Assembly (NCBI RefSeq): GCF_018131105.1
Contig: NZ_JAFCJI010000002.1
Coordinates: forward strand, 372,001-436,000
Reading direction: 5' to 3'
Length of the DNA: 64,000 nt
From: Bradyrhizobium manausense
GTDB lineage: Bacteria; Pseudomonadota; Alphaproteobacteria; Rhizobiales; Xanthobacteraceae
Translations under genes and position numbers: made by a program
Shown: positions 41,683 to 50,324 of the stretch, one piece after another
Layout of the letters: every line of letters begins with the position of its first letter
Position numbering within the stretch: the first letter of the stretch is position 1
Notes under the pieces: model-generated
Databases searched by the model: none
What the model was told of the DNA's origin: nothing
The model's input: only the letters and a program-made list of their open reading frames with translations

Positions 41683-44055
41683 TCAGGCCGCGTCGCGCTG
41701 CGGGCGCTCGGCGGGCTCGTCGAGCTCGATCCGGTCGATCGGCAGCGGGCGGCCGAACAGATAGCCTTGCGCGAAATTGACGCCGAGCGCCTTCAGCCGC
41801 TCGAACTCCTCCTCCGTCTCGACGCCCTCGGCCGTGACCGACATGTCGAGCCCGCGCGCGAGCGTCACGATCGAGGAGATGATGGCGGACGAGCGCGGAT
41901 GGTGCGTGAGGTTGCGGATGAACGACTTGTCGATCTTGATCTTGTCGAACGGGAACGCGGTGAGATAGCTGAGCGAGGAATAGCCGGTACCGAAATCGTC
42001 GAGCGCAAGCTCGATGCCGATGTTCTTGAGCCGCTCCATGAAGGCGTGGTTCTCGGTGCCGCGTTCCAGCAGCACGGATTCGGTGATCTCGATCTCGAGC
42101 CGTTGCGGCGACAGGCCGGAATCCCGCAATGCCGCGCAGATGACGTCGAACAGATCGGCTTCCTTGAACTGGATCGGCGACAGGTTCACCGCGACCATCA
42201 GGTCGGAGGGCCAATTGGCCGCATCGGCGCAGGCGCGACGCAGCACGAATTCGCCGAGCGGCACGATCAGCCCGGTCTCCTCGGCGAGCGCGATGAACTG
42301 ATCCGGCGGAATCAGCCCGCGGGTCGGATGCCGCCAGCGCACCAGCGCCTCGAAGCCGCGCCGCGCGCCGGCGCCGACATCCATGAACGGCTGATAGTGC
42401 ACCTCGAGCTGGCAGCACGCGATGGCGTCGCGCAGATCCCCTTCCAGCGTGTTGCGCGCCTCGAGCTCGACCGACATCGCCTCGTCATAGATGGTGAAGC
42501 AGTTGCGGCCGGCCGATTTCGAGCGGTAAAGCGCAAGGTCGGCCTTCTTCAGCAGTTGCTCCTGGTCGCTGCCGTGATCCGGCGCGACCGCAATGCCGAT
42601 GCTGGTGCCGATCTCGACGCGATGCCCGGGCAACAGGAACGGCTCGGCGACAAGCTTGGCGATCCGCGCCGCGAGTTCGGTCGAAGAGACGCGCTGATCC
42701 TCGCTGCTCTCCTGGATGATGGCGAATTCGTCGCCGCCGAGCCGCGCCAGCACGTCGGTGGCACGCACAGCGGATTTCAGCCGCTGCGCCACCAGGCGCA
42801 ACAGCGCATCGCCGGCCCCATGGCCGAGCGAATCGTTGACGTTCTTGAAGCGGTCGAGATCGAGCATCAGGATCGAGAAGGACCAGCCACCGTTCTCCAG
42901 CTGGCCGTTCAGTTCGTCGAGCCGGGCGAGGAAGAAGGCGCGGTTCGGCAATCCGGTCAGCACGTCGGTCTGCGCCAGCTCAAGCACGCGCCGGTTGGCC
43001 AGCGACAGTCGCCGCGAATTGCGGCTCGCGAGCATCAGATAGGTCGACAGCGACAGCGTCAGCAGCATGCCGACGATCAGCACGGCTGCGGCGCGATCAT
43101 AAGTCGTCTGCAGCGGACCGCCCGCGGTCGGAACTGCCCTCACCTGCCAATCTGTGTCGCCGATCTTGAGGCCGCCCGACCAATGCCGGCCACGCGCGAT
43201 ATCGCGCATCGATTGCGGTGCATCCGCTGCGGACGCATAATCGGGCAACATCCCTTCCAGGCTGACGATGCGCGCGCTGAAGGGCTGATAGACGTTCATG
43301 CTTACTGCGGGGCTGGCCCCTGTCCTGACGCGGATCGCCTGCATCAGCATCGGCAGGTCGAAGATGCCGACAACGAAGCCCGAGATGTTGCGGCGGAGGT
43401 CAGTGACTGTGTCACGCGAGGTACCCTTGGCGTAGACGGGCACCACGACGAGCACGTTGGGCAATTGGCCGCCCTCGCTCCGGGCATAGAGCTCGGTGCG
43501 GATCGCGGCGATGTGGTCATTGTCCCGCGCACGCTCGAGCGCGGCCTTGCGGTCGGGCACGCTCATATAGTCCATGCCGTAGACACGCGATGTCTTCGAC
43601 TGTGTCGAGTAGAAGATCGGGTAATACTCGTCGACTTGCGGCGCGGTGACGAAGCTGCCGCCTTCGAGCGCCCTGATGTGATAGCTCGATACGCCGTCGG
43701 CAATCGCCGCAGCCTCGTATTCGGCGCGCTCCTTGCGGGTGATCCGCGGCAGCCAGCCGACGCGCAGCAAGCCGGGATAACGTTCGAACAGGCGGCCGCT
43801 GAACGTCTCGAATTCGCTGCGTGTAACCCCCTCGTTGGAGGATTCAAACAGGGTGCGCAGCGCCACGAGCCGGCTGATATACTCGTTCATGCCGTTCTGC
43901 ATGACGATGGACTGCGTCTCGGCGGCGTTTTCGAACTCGATCTTGTTGACGCGGTCCTCCCAGCGCGCCACCGCGGCGGCGCCGGCGAGCGAGAACAGCA
44001 GGCCGACGGCAGCGGCGACCAGCGCAGGACGATGGGCGCCGAGCAGCGACGCCAT
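41683..44055 (-). CDS. CHASE-GGDEF-EAL cyclic-di-GMP protein
   Basis: This 790-residue membrane protein has an N-terminal helix (about 10-28) and a periplasmic CHASE sensor domain (about 60-260, with LLRVGWLPRITRKERAEYEA and VDEYYPIFYSTQSKT). A second helix (about 315-335) follows, then a GGDEF domain (ARLGGDEFAII near 437-447) and an EAL domain (FEALVRWRHPT, DDFGTGYSSLSYL, KIDKSFIRN). The inhibitory RxxD site is present (RATD, five residues before GGDEF), unlike in the 37547 protein. The ATG at 44055 follows GGAGGGGGG, a very strong site; longer starts at 44073 or 44112 are less supported. Confidence 0.85.
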   Translation of the reverse strand: MASLLGAHRPALVAAAVGLLFSLAGAAAVARWEDRVNKIEFENAAETQSIVMQNGMNEYISRLVALRTLFESSNEGVTRSEFETFSGRLFERYPGLLRVGWLPRITRKERAEYEAAAIADGVSSYHIRALEGGSFVTAPQVDEYYPIFYSTQSKTSRVYGMDYMSVPDRKAALERARDNDHIAAIRTELYARSEGGQLPNVLVVVPVYAKGTSRDTVTDLRRNISGFVVGIFDLPMLMQAIRVRTGASPAVSMNVYQPFSARIVSLEGMLPDYASAADAPQSMRDIARGRHWSGGLKIGDTDWQVRAVPTAGGPLQTTYDRAAAVLIVGMLLTLSLSTYLMLASRNSRRLSLANRRVLELAQTDVLTGLPNRAFFLARLDELNGQLENGGWSFSILMLDLDRFKNVNDSLGHGAGDALLRLVAQRLKSAVRATDVLARLGGDEFAIIQESSEDQRVSSTELAARIAKLVAEPFLLPGHRVEIGTSIGIAVAPDHGSDQEQLLKKADLALYRSKSAGRNCFTIYDEAMSVELEARNTLEGDLRDAIACCQLEVHYQPFMDVGAGARRGFEALVRWRHPTRGLIPPDQFIALAEETGLIVPLGEFVLRRACADAANWPSDLMVAVNLSPIQFKEADLFDVICAALRDSGLSPQRLEIEITESVLLERGTENHAFMERLKNIGIELALDDFGTGYSSLSYLTAFPFDKIKIDKSFIRNLTHHPRSSAIISSIVTLARGLDMSVTAEGVETEEEFERLKALGVNFAQGYLFGRPLPIDRIELDEPAERPQRDAA

Positions 44056-44396
44056 GCGCCCCCCTCCAGTCATACGCCTTCGATCCTGATCGTTCTGATC
44101 GCGATCGCCCATCTCGATTCCGCACATCCCCTCGGCGTGGCGCTCGAACTTAGGGTTGAGCCGCCGTAGCGACTATCGGACAAGGAACCGGGTTAAGAAC
44201 TGCACAATATTGGAACCGACCCTCCGCACATGACGAGGCGTAGTTAACGATTGACCCGCACATTGCCGCAGTCGGGCGGCGGATTGCTGCTTTTACCCGG
44301 AATCCTACGGATCGCTCTCTCGGCCGCGGTTAGCGCCCTGTTCAGCCCGCGGACCTATGATGGCCGCAGCCTTTCCTGCATCTGGCGAGTTCCCTC
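44056..44396. other. Divergent intergenic region, 341 bases
   Basis: This stretch separates the CHASE-GGDEF-EAL gene (minus) from the ABC binding-protein gene (plus) and must hold both promoters. Part of it (44150-44300) is less GC-rich. I see no clear palindrome, RNA gene or additional open frame. Confidence 0.5.
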
Positions 44397-45563
44397 ATGA
44401 AACGATCGCGCGCGGCGACATGCATCGCGCTCGCCGCCGCGCTGCTGGCGGCCGCAACGCTGACGGCAAGAGGCGACGAGGCCGGCGTCAGCGATAACGC
44501 AATCCTGTTCGGCCAGGCCGCCGCGCTCGAAGGTCCCTCCGCCGTGCTCGGACAACGCATGCGGCAGGGCATCGTCGCAGCCTTCACCGAGGTCAATACC
44601 AAGGGCGGCGTCCATGGCCGCAAGCTCCAGCTCATCAGCCGCGACGATGGCTACGATCCCGACCGTTCCGTCATGCAGACGCTGCGGTTGATCGAGGACG
44701 ACAAGGTGTTCGCGCTGATCGGTGCGGTTGGCACACCGACCGCGATGGCGACCATCCCGATCACGAGCGCGCGGGGCGTACCCTTCATCGCACCCGTCAG
44801 CGGCGCCGCGCTGCTGCGCGACCTCGAATTGACGAATGTCGTGAACATCCGCGCGAGTTACAGCGCGGAATCGGAAACCATCATCAAGCATCTGACCGAG
44901 GATCGCCACTTCACCCGGATCGGCATCTTCTATCAGGACGATTCCTTCGGCCGGGATGGCCTCACGGGTGTGAAGTCAGCGCTTGCCAGGCGCGGCCTCG
45001 AACTCGCCGCTGAAGGCACCTTCGAGCGCAACACCCGCGCTGTCGGCGCGGCCTGGCGCACGATCAAGCGCGCCGAGCCCGAGGCGATCGTCATGGTCGG
45101 GACCTATGGTCCGAGTGCCGAGTTCATCAAGCTCGCGCATCGCAGCGGCCTCTCACCGACGTTCGTCAACATCTCCTTCGTCGGCGCCACCGCGCTCGCC
45201 AAGGAACTCGGCCCGGATGGCGAAGGCGTCGTCATCGCACAGGTCGTGCCGTTTCCCTGGGATCGTTCGATCAAGCTGGTCGCCGACTACCAGGCGGCGC
45301 AGGCCGCCTTCGATCCGACGCTGGCACCTGATTTCGTGTCGCTCGAAGGTTATCTCTCCGGTCGCCTCGCGGCAGCCGCGCTGGAAAAAGCCGGACCGAA
45401 CCCGACCCGCGCAAGCCTGCTGCGCACGATCAACGAGATCGGCCGTTTCGATATCAGCGGCAGCATCGTCACCGTCGGCGTTCGCGCGATCGAGACGCCG
45501 CCGAAGGTGTTCTTGACGGTGATCCAGAAGGATGGATCGTTCAGGGCTGTGGACGGACTGTAG
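44397..45563 (+). CDS. Branched-chain amino acid-type ABC substrate-binding protein
   Basis: This 388-residue periplasmic protein has a signal peptide (RAATCIALAAALLAAATLTA) and the Leu/Ile/Val-binding fold: ILFGQAAALEGPSAVLGQRM, VFALIGAVGTPTAMATIPIT and IGIFYQDDSFGRDGLTGVKS. The fold matches ABC import of amino acids, ureas or aromatic acids. No permease or ATPase gene is adjacent, so it is an orphan binding protein that may work with a distant transporter or act as a sensor. The ribosome site is weak. It converges with the dehydrogenase gene after six bases. Confidence 0.85.
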   Translation: MKRSRAATCIALAAALLAAATLTARGDEAGVSDNAILFGQAAALEGPSAVLGQRMRQGIVAAFTEVNTKGGVHGRKLQLISRDDGYDPDRSVMQTLRLIEDDKVFALIGAVGTPTAMATIPITSARGVPFIAPVSGAALLRDLELTNVVNIRASYSAESETIIKHLTEDRHFTRIGIFYQDDSFGRDGLTGVKSALARRGLELAAEGTFERNTRAVGAAWRTIKRAEPEAIVMVGTYGPSAEFIKLAHRSGLSPTFVNISFVGATALAKELGPDGEGVVIAQVVPFPWDRSIKLVADYQAAQAAFDPTLAPDFVSLEGYLSGRLAAAALEKAGPNPTRASLLRTINEIGRFDISGSIVTVGVRAIETPPKVFLTVIQKDGSFRAVDGL

Positions 45564-45569
45564 GGCCGT

Positions 45570-46547
45570 TCAAGTCCGCCGCGTCCAGCGCTCGGCGTTG
45601 ACGGCACCGTGCGGGGCCTCGCCCTTGATGATGGCGTCGACCTGACGCACGGTTTCGAGCGACTGGTACTCGATCGCCTGCGGCGTCAGTCCACCGACAT
45701 GCGGCGTCGCGACGACGTTCTGAAGCTTTGCCAATTCCGGCGTCGGCATCTGGTCGGGCGCCCGGCCGACATCCATCGCAGCACCGGCGATGCGGTTCTC
45801 CAGCAGCGCCTTCGCAAGCGCCGCCTCGTCGACCAGATTGCCGCGCGACAGATTGATGAAGACGGCATGCGTCTGCATGCGCGCCAGCGCCGCCTCCCCG
45901 ATCAGCTTCTCGGTCTGCTCGTTGGCGATGGCGAGGCAGACGACGTAGTCGGAAGCCGCAAGGAGCTCATCGAGGCCGACCTGCTTGATCGCGCTGTCGC
46001 TAACGGTGGCGAAGGGATCGGAGACCAGCACTTCCATGCGCATCACCTTGGCGATCTCGGCGAGATAGCGCCCGATGCTGCCAAAGCCGATGATGCCGAT
46101 TGTGCTGCCGGCGAGCTGCCGGCCCATCCGCGCTTCCGGTTTGCGGCCGGCATGGTAATCCGCCGTCGCCCGCGACACGCCGCGCGACAGGTCGACCATG
46201 TAGCCGACCGCGAGTTCCGCGACCGCCTGCACGAAGCCGGGACCGGCGCGCGTCACCAGCACGCCGGCTTGCGAGGCGGCATCGACATCGACGTTGCGGA
46301 TATCGACGGCACAGCGAACGAAGGCGCGCAGACGCGGCAGCTGCGCAAAGATCTCGCCGGGGCCTGCGGTCATGCGATCCGCGACGATGATGTCGGCGTC
46401 CTTTGCCGCATTGACGAGATTCGCAGAGTCCAGCGCCTGATCGCCCTCGTGCAGCACCACGTCGGCGACGGCGCGCAGGCCGTTCAGGCTGCGGTCACCG
46501 TAATAATTTCGACGCATCTCCGGCGTGTGAGCCAGCAGGACCTTCAC
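45570..46547 (-). CDS. D-isomer-specific 2-hydroxyacid dehydrogenase
   Basis: This 325-residue protein has the family blocks. The NAD(P) motif is GSTIGIIGFGSIGRYLAEIA (about residues 147-166), catalytic Arg lies in INLSRGNLVDEAAL, and catalytic His in VVATPHVGGLTPQAIE. It would interconvert a 2-oxoacid and a D-2-hydroxyacid such as glyoxylate/glycolate or a phosphoglycerate-like acid. It lies 12 bases after the fused TRAP permease gene on the same strand, so the operon may import and oxidise or reduce a carboxylic acid. The catalytic Glu region is less clear, and the exact substrate is unknown. Confidence 0.85.
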   Translation of the reverse strand: MKVLLAHTPEMRRNYYGDRSLNGLRAVADVVLHEGDQALDSANLVNAAKDADIIVADRMTAGPGEIFAQLPRLRAFVRCAVDIRNVDVDAASQAGVLVTRAGPGFVQAVAELAVGYMVDLSRGVSRATADYHAGRKPEARMGRQLAGSTIGIIGFGSIGRYLAEIAKVMRMEVLVSDPFATVSDSAIKQVGLDELLAASDYVVCLAIANEQTEKLIGEAALARMQTHAVFINLSRGNLVDEAALAKALLENRIAGAAMDVGRAPDQMPTPELAKLQNVVATPHVGGLTPQAIEYQSLETVRQVDAIIKGEAPHGAVNAERWTRRT

Positions 46548-46559
46548 GGCAACACTCCT

Positions 46560-48419
46560 TCAATAGCCGAATGCGCGCGGCAGGGCGGTGCTCAGCCATG
46601 GCACGAAGGCGATGACGAGCAGGCAGAGGAACAGCAGCCCGAGATAGCCCAGGATCGGCTTCACCGTCTGCTCAATCGGCACATTGCCAATCAGGCAGGC
46701 GCCGTAGAGCCCAAGCCCGAGCGGCGGCGCGAACAGGCCGACGCCCATCGCGATCACCAGCACCACGCCGAAATGCAGCGGATCGATGCCCAGCTGCACC
46801 GCGACCGGCAACAGCAGCGGCCCGAAGATGATGAGCGCGGCGGCGCCTTCCAGCACCGAGCCCATCACGATCAGCACGGCGATGGCGAGCAGGATGAACA
46901 GCCAGGTACCTGATGTCTTGGACAGGCCCAGCATGAACTCGCCGACTGCATGCGGCACCTGCTGCAAGGTCAGCGTGAAGGCCAGCGATTGCGCGGCAGC
47001 GACGATGAACAGTACCAGCCCCGCGCGCGTCGCCGCCTGGACGAAACTATGCGCGGCTGATTTGAAGCTGAGTTCGCGGAACACCACGCTGCCGACGACA
47101 AGCGCGTAGGCCACGGCGAAGGCGGAGATTTCGGTGGCCGTGGCGAAGCCGCTCTTGAAGCCGAAGAAGATCATGAAGATCAGGCCGAATGAGGCTATCG
47201 CGCCGCTCCACAGGCCCGATACCGGCACCTGCGGCTCGACCTCTTCGGCGTCGGCAGGCGGCTTGCCGAAGATGATGGAGAAGGCGATCAGGACGGCCGC
47301 CATCAACGCCGCCGGCAGGAGGCCGGCCATGAACAGGCCACCGATCGAGAGGTTCGCGACAAAGCCCAGAATGATCAGGTTGATGCAGGGCGGAATGGTC
47401 TCCGCCATCACCGCGGACGCCGCGAGCAGCGCCACCGCACTGCCGGGATTCTGCTTCGAGCGGCGCGCCGCCGGGATCAGCACAGAGCCAACGGCGGCAA
47501 CGTCGGCCATCTTGGAGCCGGAGATGCCCGAGAACAGCACCATCGAGGCCACCATCACCACGTTCAGGCCACCGCGCATGCGGCCGACCGCGCGCTGCAA
47601 CAGCTCGATCAGACGCACCGACATGCCGTTGGCTTCCATGAGGTAGCCGACGAGGATGAAGAACGGAATCGCGAGCAGCACGAAATTGTCGATACCGCGC
47701 GCCATCTGCTGGGCGAAGATGACGCCGGGCAGCGCGCCCTCGACCCAGATGAAGATCAGTGCGGCCAGCGCCAACGCAAAGCCGATCGGCAATCCGCCGA
47801 ACAGCGTCGCGAAGAAGCCGATCAGCATCAGCACGCCCGCCGAGGGCACCGAGGATGGCGACAGATAATCCCAGGCGAGATAGAGGCCCGCCACTACAGC
47901 GACGGTGATGAGACCCTTGGCGATATCGGGCAGCGGGCGGGCGCAGAGATGGTCGATCGCGAACACCGTCATGAACAGCGCGCCGATGCCCATCGGATAG
48001 AACGTCAATTCCAGCGGCAGGCCGGAGCCGGTGGTCTGCCCCGACGTCAGCGATCCCAGCTTGATCGCATTGTAGGCGACGTAGCCGGAGATCAGCACGA
48101 CGAGCACGGCGCTGGCCGCGTCGACCAGCGTACGCAGCCGCAGCGAAAGCAGGTCGCGGAAGAAGGACACGCCGACATTTTCGCCGCGCGCGAGCGCACT
48201 CGCCGCGCCAAAGAACGCGGAGCCGACCATCAACCCGCGCGCAACGTCGTCAGACCATTCGACCGGCGCATTCAAGAAGAAGCGCAGCAGCACGGAAACG
48301 CAGACGACCGCGAGATCGGCGGCCAGCAGAATGGCCGCGATCGTGTCGCTGCAGCGAAGCAGAAGCCCAATGCTCCCGTGTCGACCGCCCGAGAGCGGCA
48401 CGGCCTCTGTCATCGCCAT
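46560..48419 (-). CDS. TRAP transporter fused permease DctQM
   Basis: This 619-residue inner-membrane protein is a natural fusion. Residues about 1-165 form the small DctQ subunit (four helices, with FFLNAPVEWSDDVARGLMVG). Residues about 190-610 form the large DctM subunit (twelve helices, with PFFILVGYLMEANGMSVRLI, FSGISGSKMADVAAVGSVLI and ETIPPCINLIILG). Together with the binding protein DctP it makes a complete Na+-dependent TRAP importer of organic acids. Its ATG lies one base after the DctP stop, so translation is coupled. Order in the operon: DctP, DctQM, dehydrogenase. Confidence 0.9.
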   Translation of the reverse strand: MAMTEAVPLSGGRHGSIGLLLRCSDTIAAILLAADLAVVCVSVLLRFFLNAPVEWSDDVARGLMVGSAFFGAASALARGENVGVSFFRDLLSLRLRTLVDAASAVLVVLISGYVAYNAIKLGSLTSGQTTGSGLPLELTFYPMGIGALFMTVFAIDHLCARPLPDIAKGLITVAVVAGLYLAWDYLSPSSVPSAGVLMLIGFFATLFGGLPIGFALALAALIFIWVEGALPGVIFAQQMARGIDNFVLLAIPFFILVGYLMEANGMSVRLIELLQRAVGRMRGGLNVVMVASMVLFSGISGSKMADVAAVGSVLIPAARRSKQNPGSAVALLAASAVMAETIPPCINLIILGFVANLSIGGLFMAGLLPAALMAAVLIAFSIIFGKPPADAEEVEPQVPVSGLWSGAIASFGLIFMIFFGFKSGFATATEISAFAVAYALVVGSVVFRELSFKSAAHSFVQAATRAGLVLFIVAAAQSLAFTLTLQQVPHAVGEFMLGLSKTSGTWLFILLAIAVLIVMGSVLEGAAALIIFGPLLLPVAVQLGIDPLHFGVVLVIAMGVGLFAPPLGLGLYGACLIGNVPIEQTVKPILGYLGLLFLCLLVIAFVPWLSTALPRAFGY

Positions 48420-48420
48420 C

Positions 48421-49452
48421 TCAGGCTTGTGTCGAACGAATGATGTCGATGACGGCCTTGGACTCGGGCCGCGCCTTGATGAAGTTATCGATCTGCGGCG
48501 CGACGCGCTTCTTGAACGCCTCGCGGTCGCATTCGGCCACCGTCACGCCCTTCTCGGTCAGAGCCGCCAGCGCCTCCTTCTCGACCGCAAGCCCATGGGC
48601 TCGCGTGTCGGCCGCGGCCTTCTTCGCGGCATCGAGGAAGCCTTCACGCAGCTTCGGATCCATGCGGTTGAAGGTCATGTCGCTGAAGTAGATCGCGAGC
48701 GGCGAGAAATTGTGCTGCGTCAGCGCGTAGAATTTTGCGGTTTCATAGAACTTGCTGGCGAGGATCGTCGGCGGATCGTGCTCGAGACCGTCGAGCACGC
48801 CCGCCTGCAGCGCCGTGTAGATTTCGCCGAACGCCAGCGGCGTTGCGGCGGCGCCCATCAATCGCAGGCATTCGGTGATGACAGGATTGGGCAGGGTGCG
48901 GATCTTGAGGCCGGCGAGATCCTCCGGGGTCTTCACGGGCTTCTTGGCAAATACGCTGCGCGAGCCGAAATTATAGGCCCAGGCGACGATGCGGATGTTG
49001 CTGCCCTTGAGCAGCGCATCCTCGATCGGCTTTGCGGCACCGGCGTCGAACGCCTTCGTCTGCTGCGGGAAGCTCGCGAACAGGAAGCCGAGATCGTAGG
49101 TGCCGACCAGTGGCACCAGATTGGCCGAGATCGACGAGCCCGATACCATGAGATCTATGACGCCGAGCTTCACCGAATTGATGACGTCGATTTCCTGACC
49201 GAGCTGGTTGTCCGGGAAGAAGGCAACCTCGACCTGCTCGCCGAGCCCGTTGCCCTTCAGATTCTTCACGAGGTTGTCGTAATAGACGCGCCCGTTGGCG
49301 AACTTGGGATCGTTCGGCAGCGAGGACGAGCATTTCAGCTTCAGCGTCGCCGCTTCAGCGCGGCCGATGATGGCGGGAGAGAGCACGAGGCCGGCGGTCA
49401 ACGCCGTCGACGACTTGATGAAAGTGCGACGGCTGACAGGCACGATAGTCAT
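48421..49452 (-). CDS. TRAP transporter substrate-binding protein DctP
   Basis: This 343-residue periplasmic protein has a twin-arginine-like signal (SRRTFIKSSTALTAGLVLSP) and the DctP fold: FFPDNQLGQEIDVINSVKLG, LGFLFASFPQQTKAF, GLKIRTLPNPVITECLRLMG and the canonical FGEIYTALQAGVLDGLEHDP. The arginine in KIRTLPNP is the usual carboxylate-binding residue of DctP proteins. The ATG at 49452 follows GGGGAGAG. It is the first gene of the TRAP operon. The ligand is probably a carboxylic acid, consistent with the downstream hydroxyacid dehydrogenase. Confidence 0.9.
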   Translation of the reverse strand: MTIVPVSRRTFIKSSTALTAGLVLSPAIIGRAEAATLKLKCSSSLPNDPKFANGRVYYDNLVKNLKGNGLGEQVEVAFFPDNQLGQEIDVINSVKLGVIDLMVSGSSISANLVPLVGTYDLGFLFASFPQQTKAFDAGAAKPIEDALLKGSNIRIVAWAYNFGSRSVFAKKPVKTPEDLAGLKIRTLPNPVITECLRLMGAAATPLAFGEIYTALQAGVLDGLEHDPPTILASKFYETAKFYALTQHNFSPLAIYFSDMTFNRMDPKLREGFLDAAKKAAADTRAHGLAVEKEALAALTEKGVTVAECDREAFKKRVAPQIDNFIKARPESKAVIDIIRSTQA

Positions 49453-49785
49453 GGTGTCTCTCCCCAAGATTTTTGTTCGCAGCCGCAGTCGTTGCCACAG
49501 CTTGTTGCGCAGACTGTATGGCCAAAGCGGCGGGGCAGGCAAGGCTTGCGGCCGGCGCGATGCGGGCGCGCAAGCGGCAGGCGCGCCGGCACGGATTGCG
49601 ACGGAACGCCTATGTTTACCGATGTTTTTGATCGTGCCGCATCGCGGCCAAACGTCGGCTATGCAAGATTGACGCAGATCGATCCAATTCAGGTATGGAT
49701 CAATGCCGAACGCAGATGAATGGGCACGCAGCAAAAGCTGCGGGACCGAAATCCCGCAGCTCTATCAATCCAGCGATAGATGAGA
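49453..49785. other. Intergenic region, 333 bases, with a terminator
   Basis: This stretch contains the promoter side of the TRAP operon and, at 49733-49761, the terminator of the DoxX gene. Apart from that hairpin I see no operator, RNA gene or further coding sequence. Confidence 0.55.
49733..49761 (-). terminator. Intrinsic terminator for the DoxX gene
   Basis: AGCTGCGGGA and TCCCGCAGCT form a ten-base stem with a six-base loop. On the minus strand the hairpin is followed by TTTT, so it ends the DoxX transcript just before the TRAP operon promoter region. Confidence 0.8.
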
Positions 49786-50229
49786 TCAGCGCGACGGCGC
49801 CGCGCTCAGCTGTCCGCTCGCCGCCTCGACGTCGCGCGAGGGCCGCAGCGCGAAGGCGCCATCGCCGAGCAGCGCCTGCGCGACCAGCGCGATCGCCCAG
49901 AAGGCGGGATATTCCCAGCCGCCCTTCGGGTTGGTGAAAAAGAAACCGGCCGCACCGTGCACGGTGAAGATCGCGCCGAGCAGGATCGGGATGCCGGCGA
50001 TCGCTGCCCAGCGGGTCCAGACGCCGAGGATCAGGGCAATGCCGCTGAGAACCTCCACTGATATCACGAGGTAGGCGAGCTCGGGCGGAAAGCCGAGGCT
50101 GCCGAAGAACTTTGCGGTCCCGGCGGGGGTAAAAACGAGCAATTTCAGGCCGGCATGGGCCAGGAACAACGCGCCCAAGGTCACGCGCAACACCAGCGCG
50201 GCATAGGGAGCGGTACGGGAATCGATCAT
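49786..50229 (-). CDS. DoxX family membrane protein
   Basis: This 147-residue protein has four hydrophobic helices in the DoxX pattern: LVLRVTLGALFLAHAGLKLL, then AYLVISVEVLSGIALILGVW, and the third helix region AAIAGIPILLGAIFTVHGAA, followed by a short last helix. DoxX-like proteins are quinone-linked or oxidative-stress-linked membrane subunits. The ATG at 50229 follows GGAG. It diverges from a LysR gene, and a perfect 6+2+6 palindrome lies between them, so LysR control is likely (inference). Confidence 0.8.
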   Translation of the reverse strand: MIDSRTAPYAALVLRVTLGALFLAHAGLKLLVFTPAGTAKFFGSLGFPPELAYLVISVEVLSGIALILGVWTRWAAIAGIPILLGAIFTVHGAAGFFFTNPKGGWEYPAFWAIALVAQALLGDGAFALRPSRDVEAASGQLSAAPSR

Positions 50230-50261
50230 GGCGGTCTCCATTGTTCGCAGACCTATGATCT

Positions 50262-50275
50262 ATTCTCGGGAGAAT
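50262..50275. promoter_or_regulatory. Palindrome, candidate LysR binding site
   Basis: ATTCTCGGGAGAAT is a perfect inverted repeat (6+2+6) in the shared intergenic region of the divergent DoxX and LysR genes. Its position, 33 bases from the DoxX start and 50 bases from the LysR start, fits a LysR-type site of the T-N11-A style. Confidence 0.6.
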
Positions 50276-50324
50276 GATAATCTGCTAATCTGGAAAAATA
50301 CTTCACACCAATAGAGTGAGATAG

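Noticed and set aside
49673..49686. TTGACGCAGATCGA as a possible FixK box between the TRAP operon and DoxX
   Set aside because: The right half is TCGA instead of TCAA, so it fails even the relaxed consensus.
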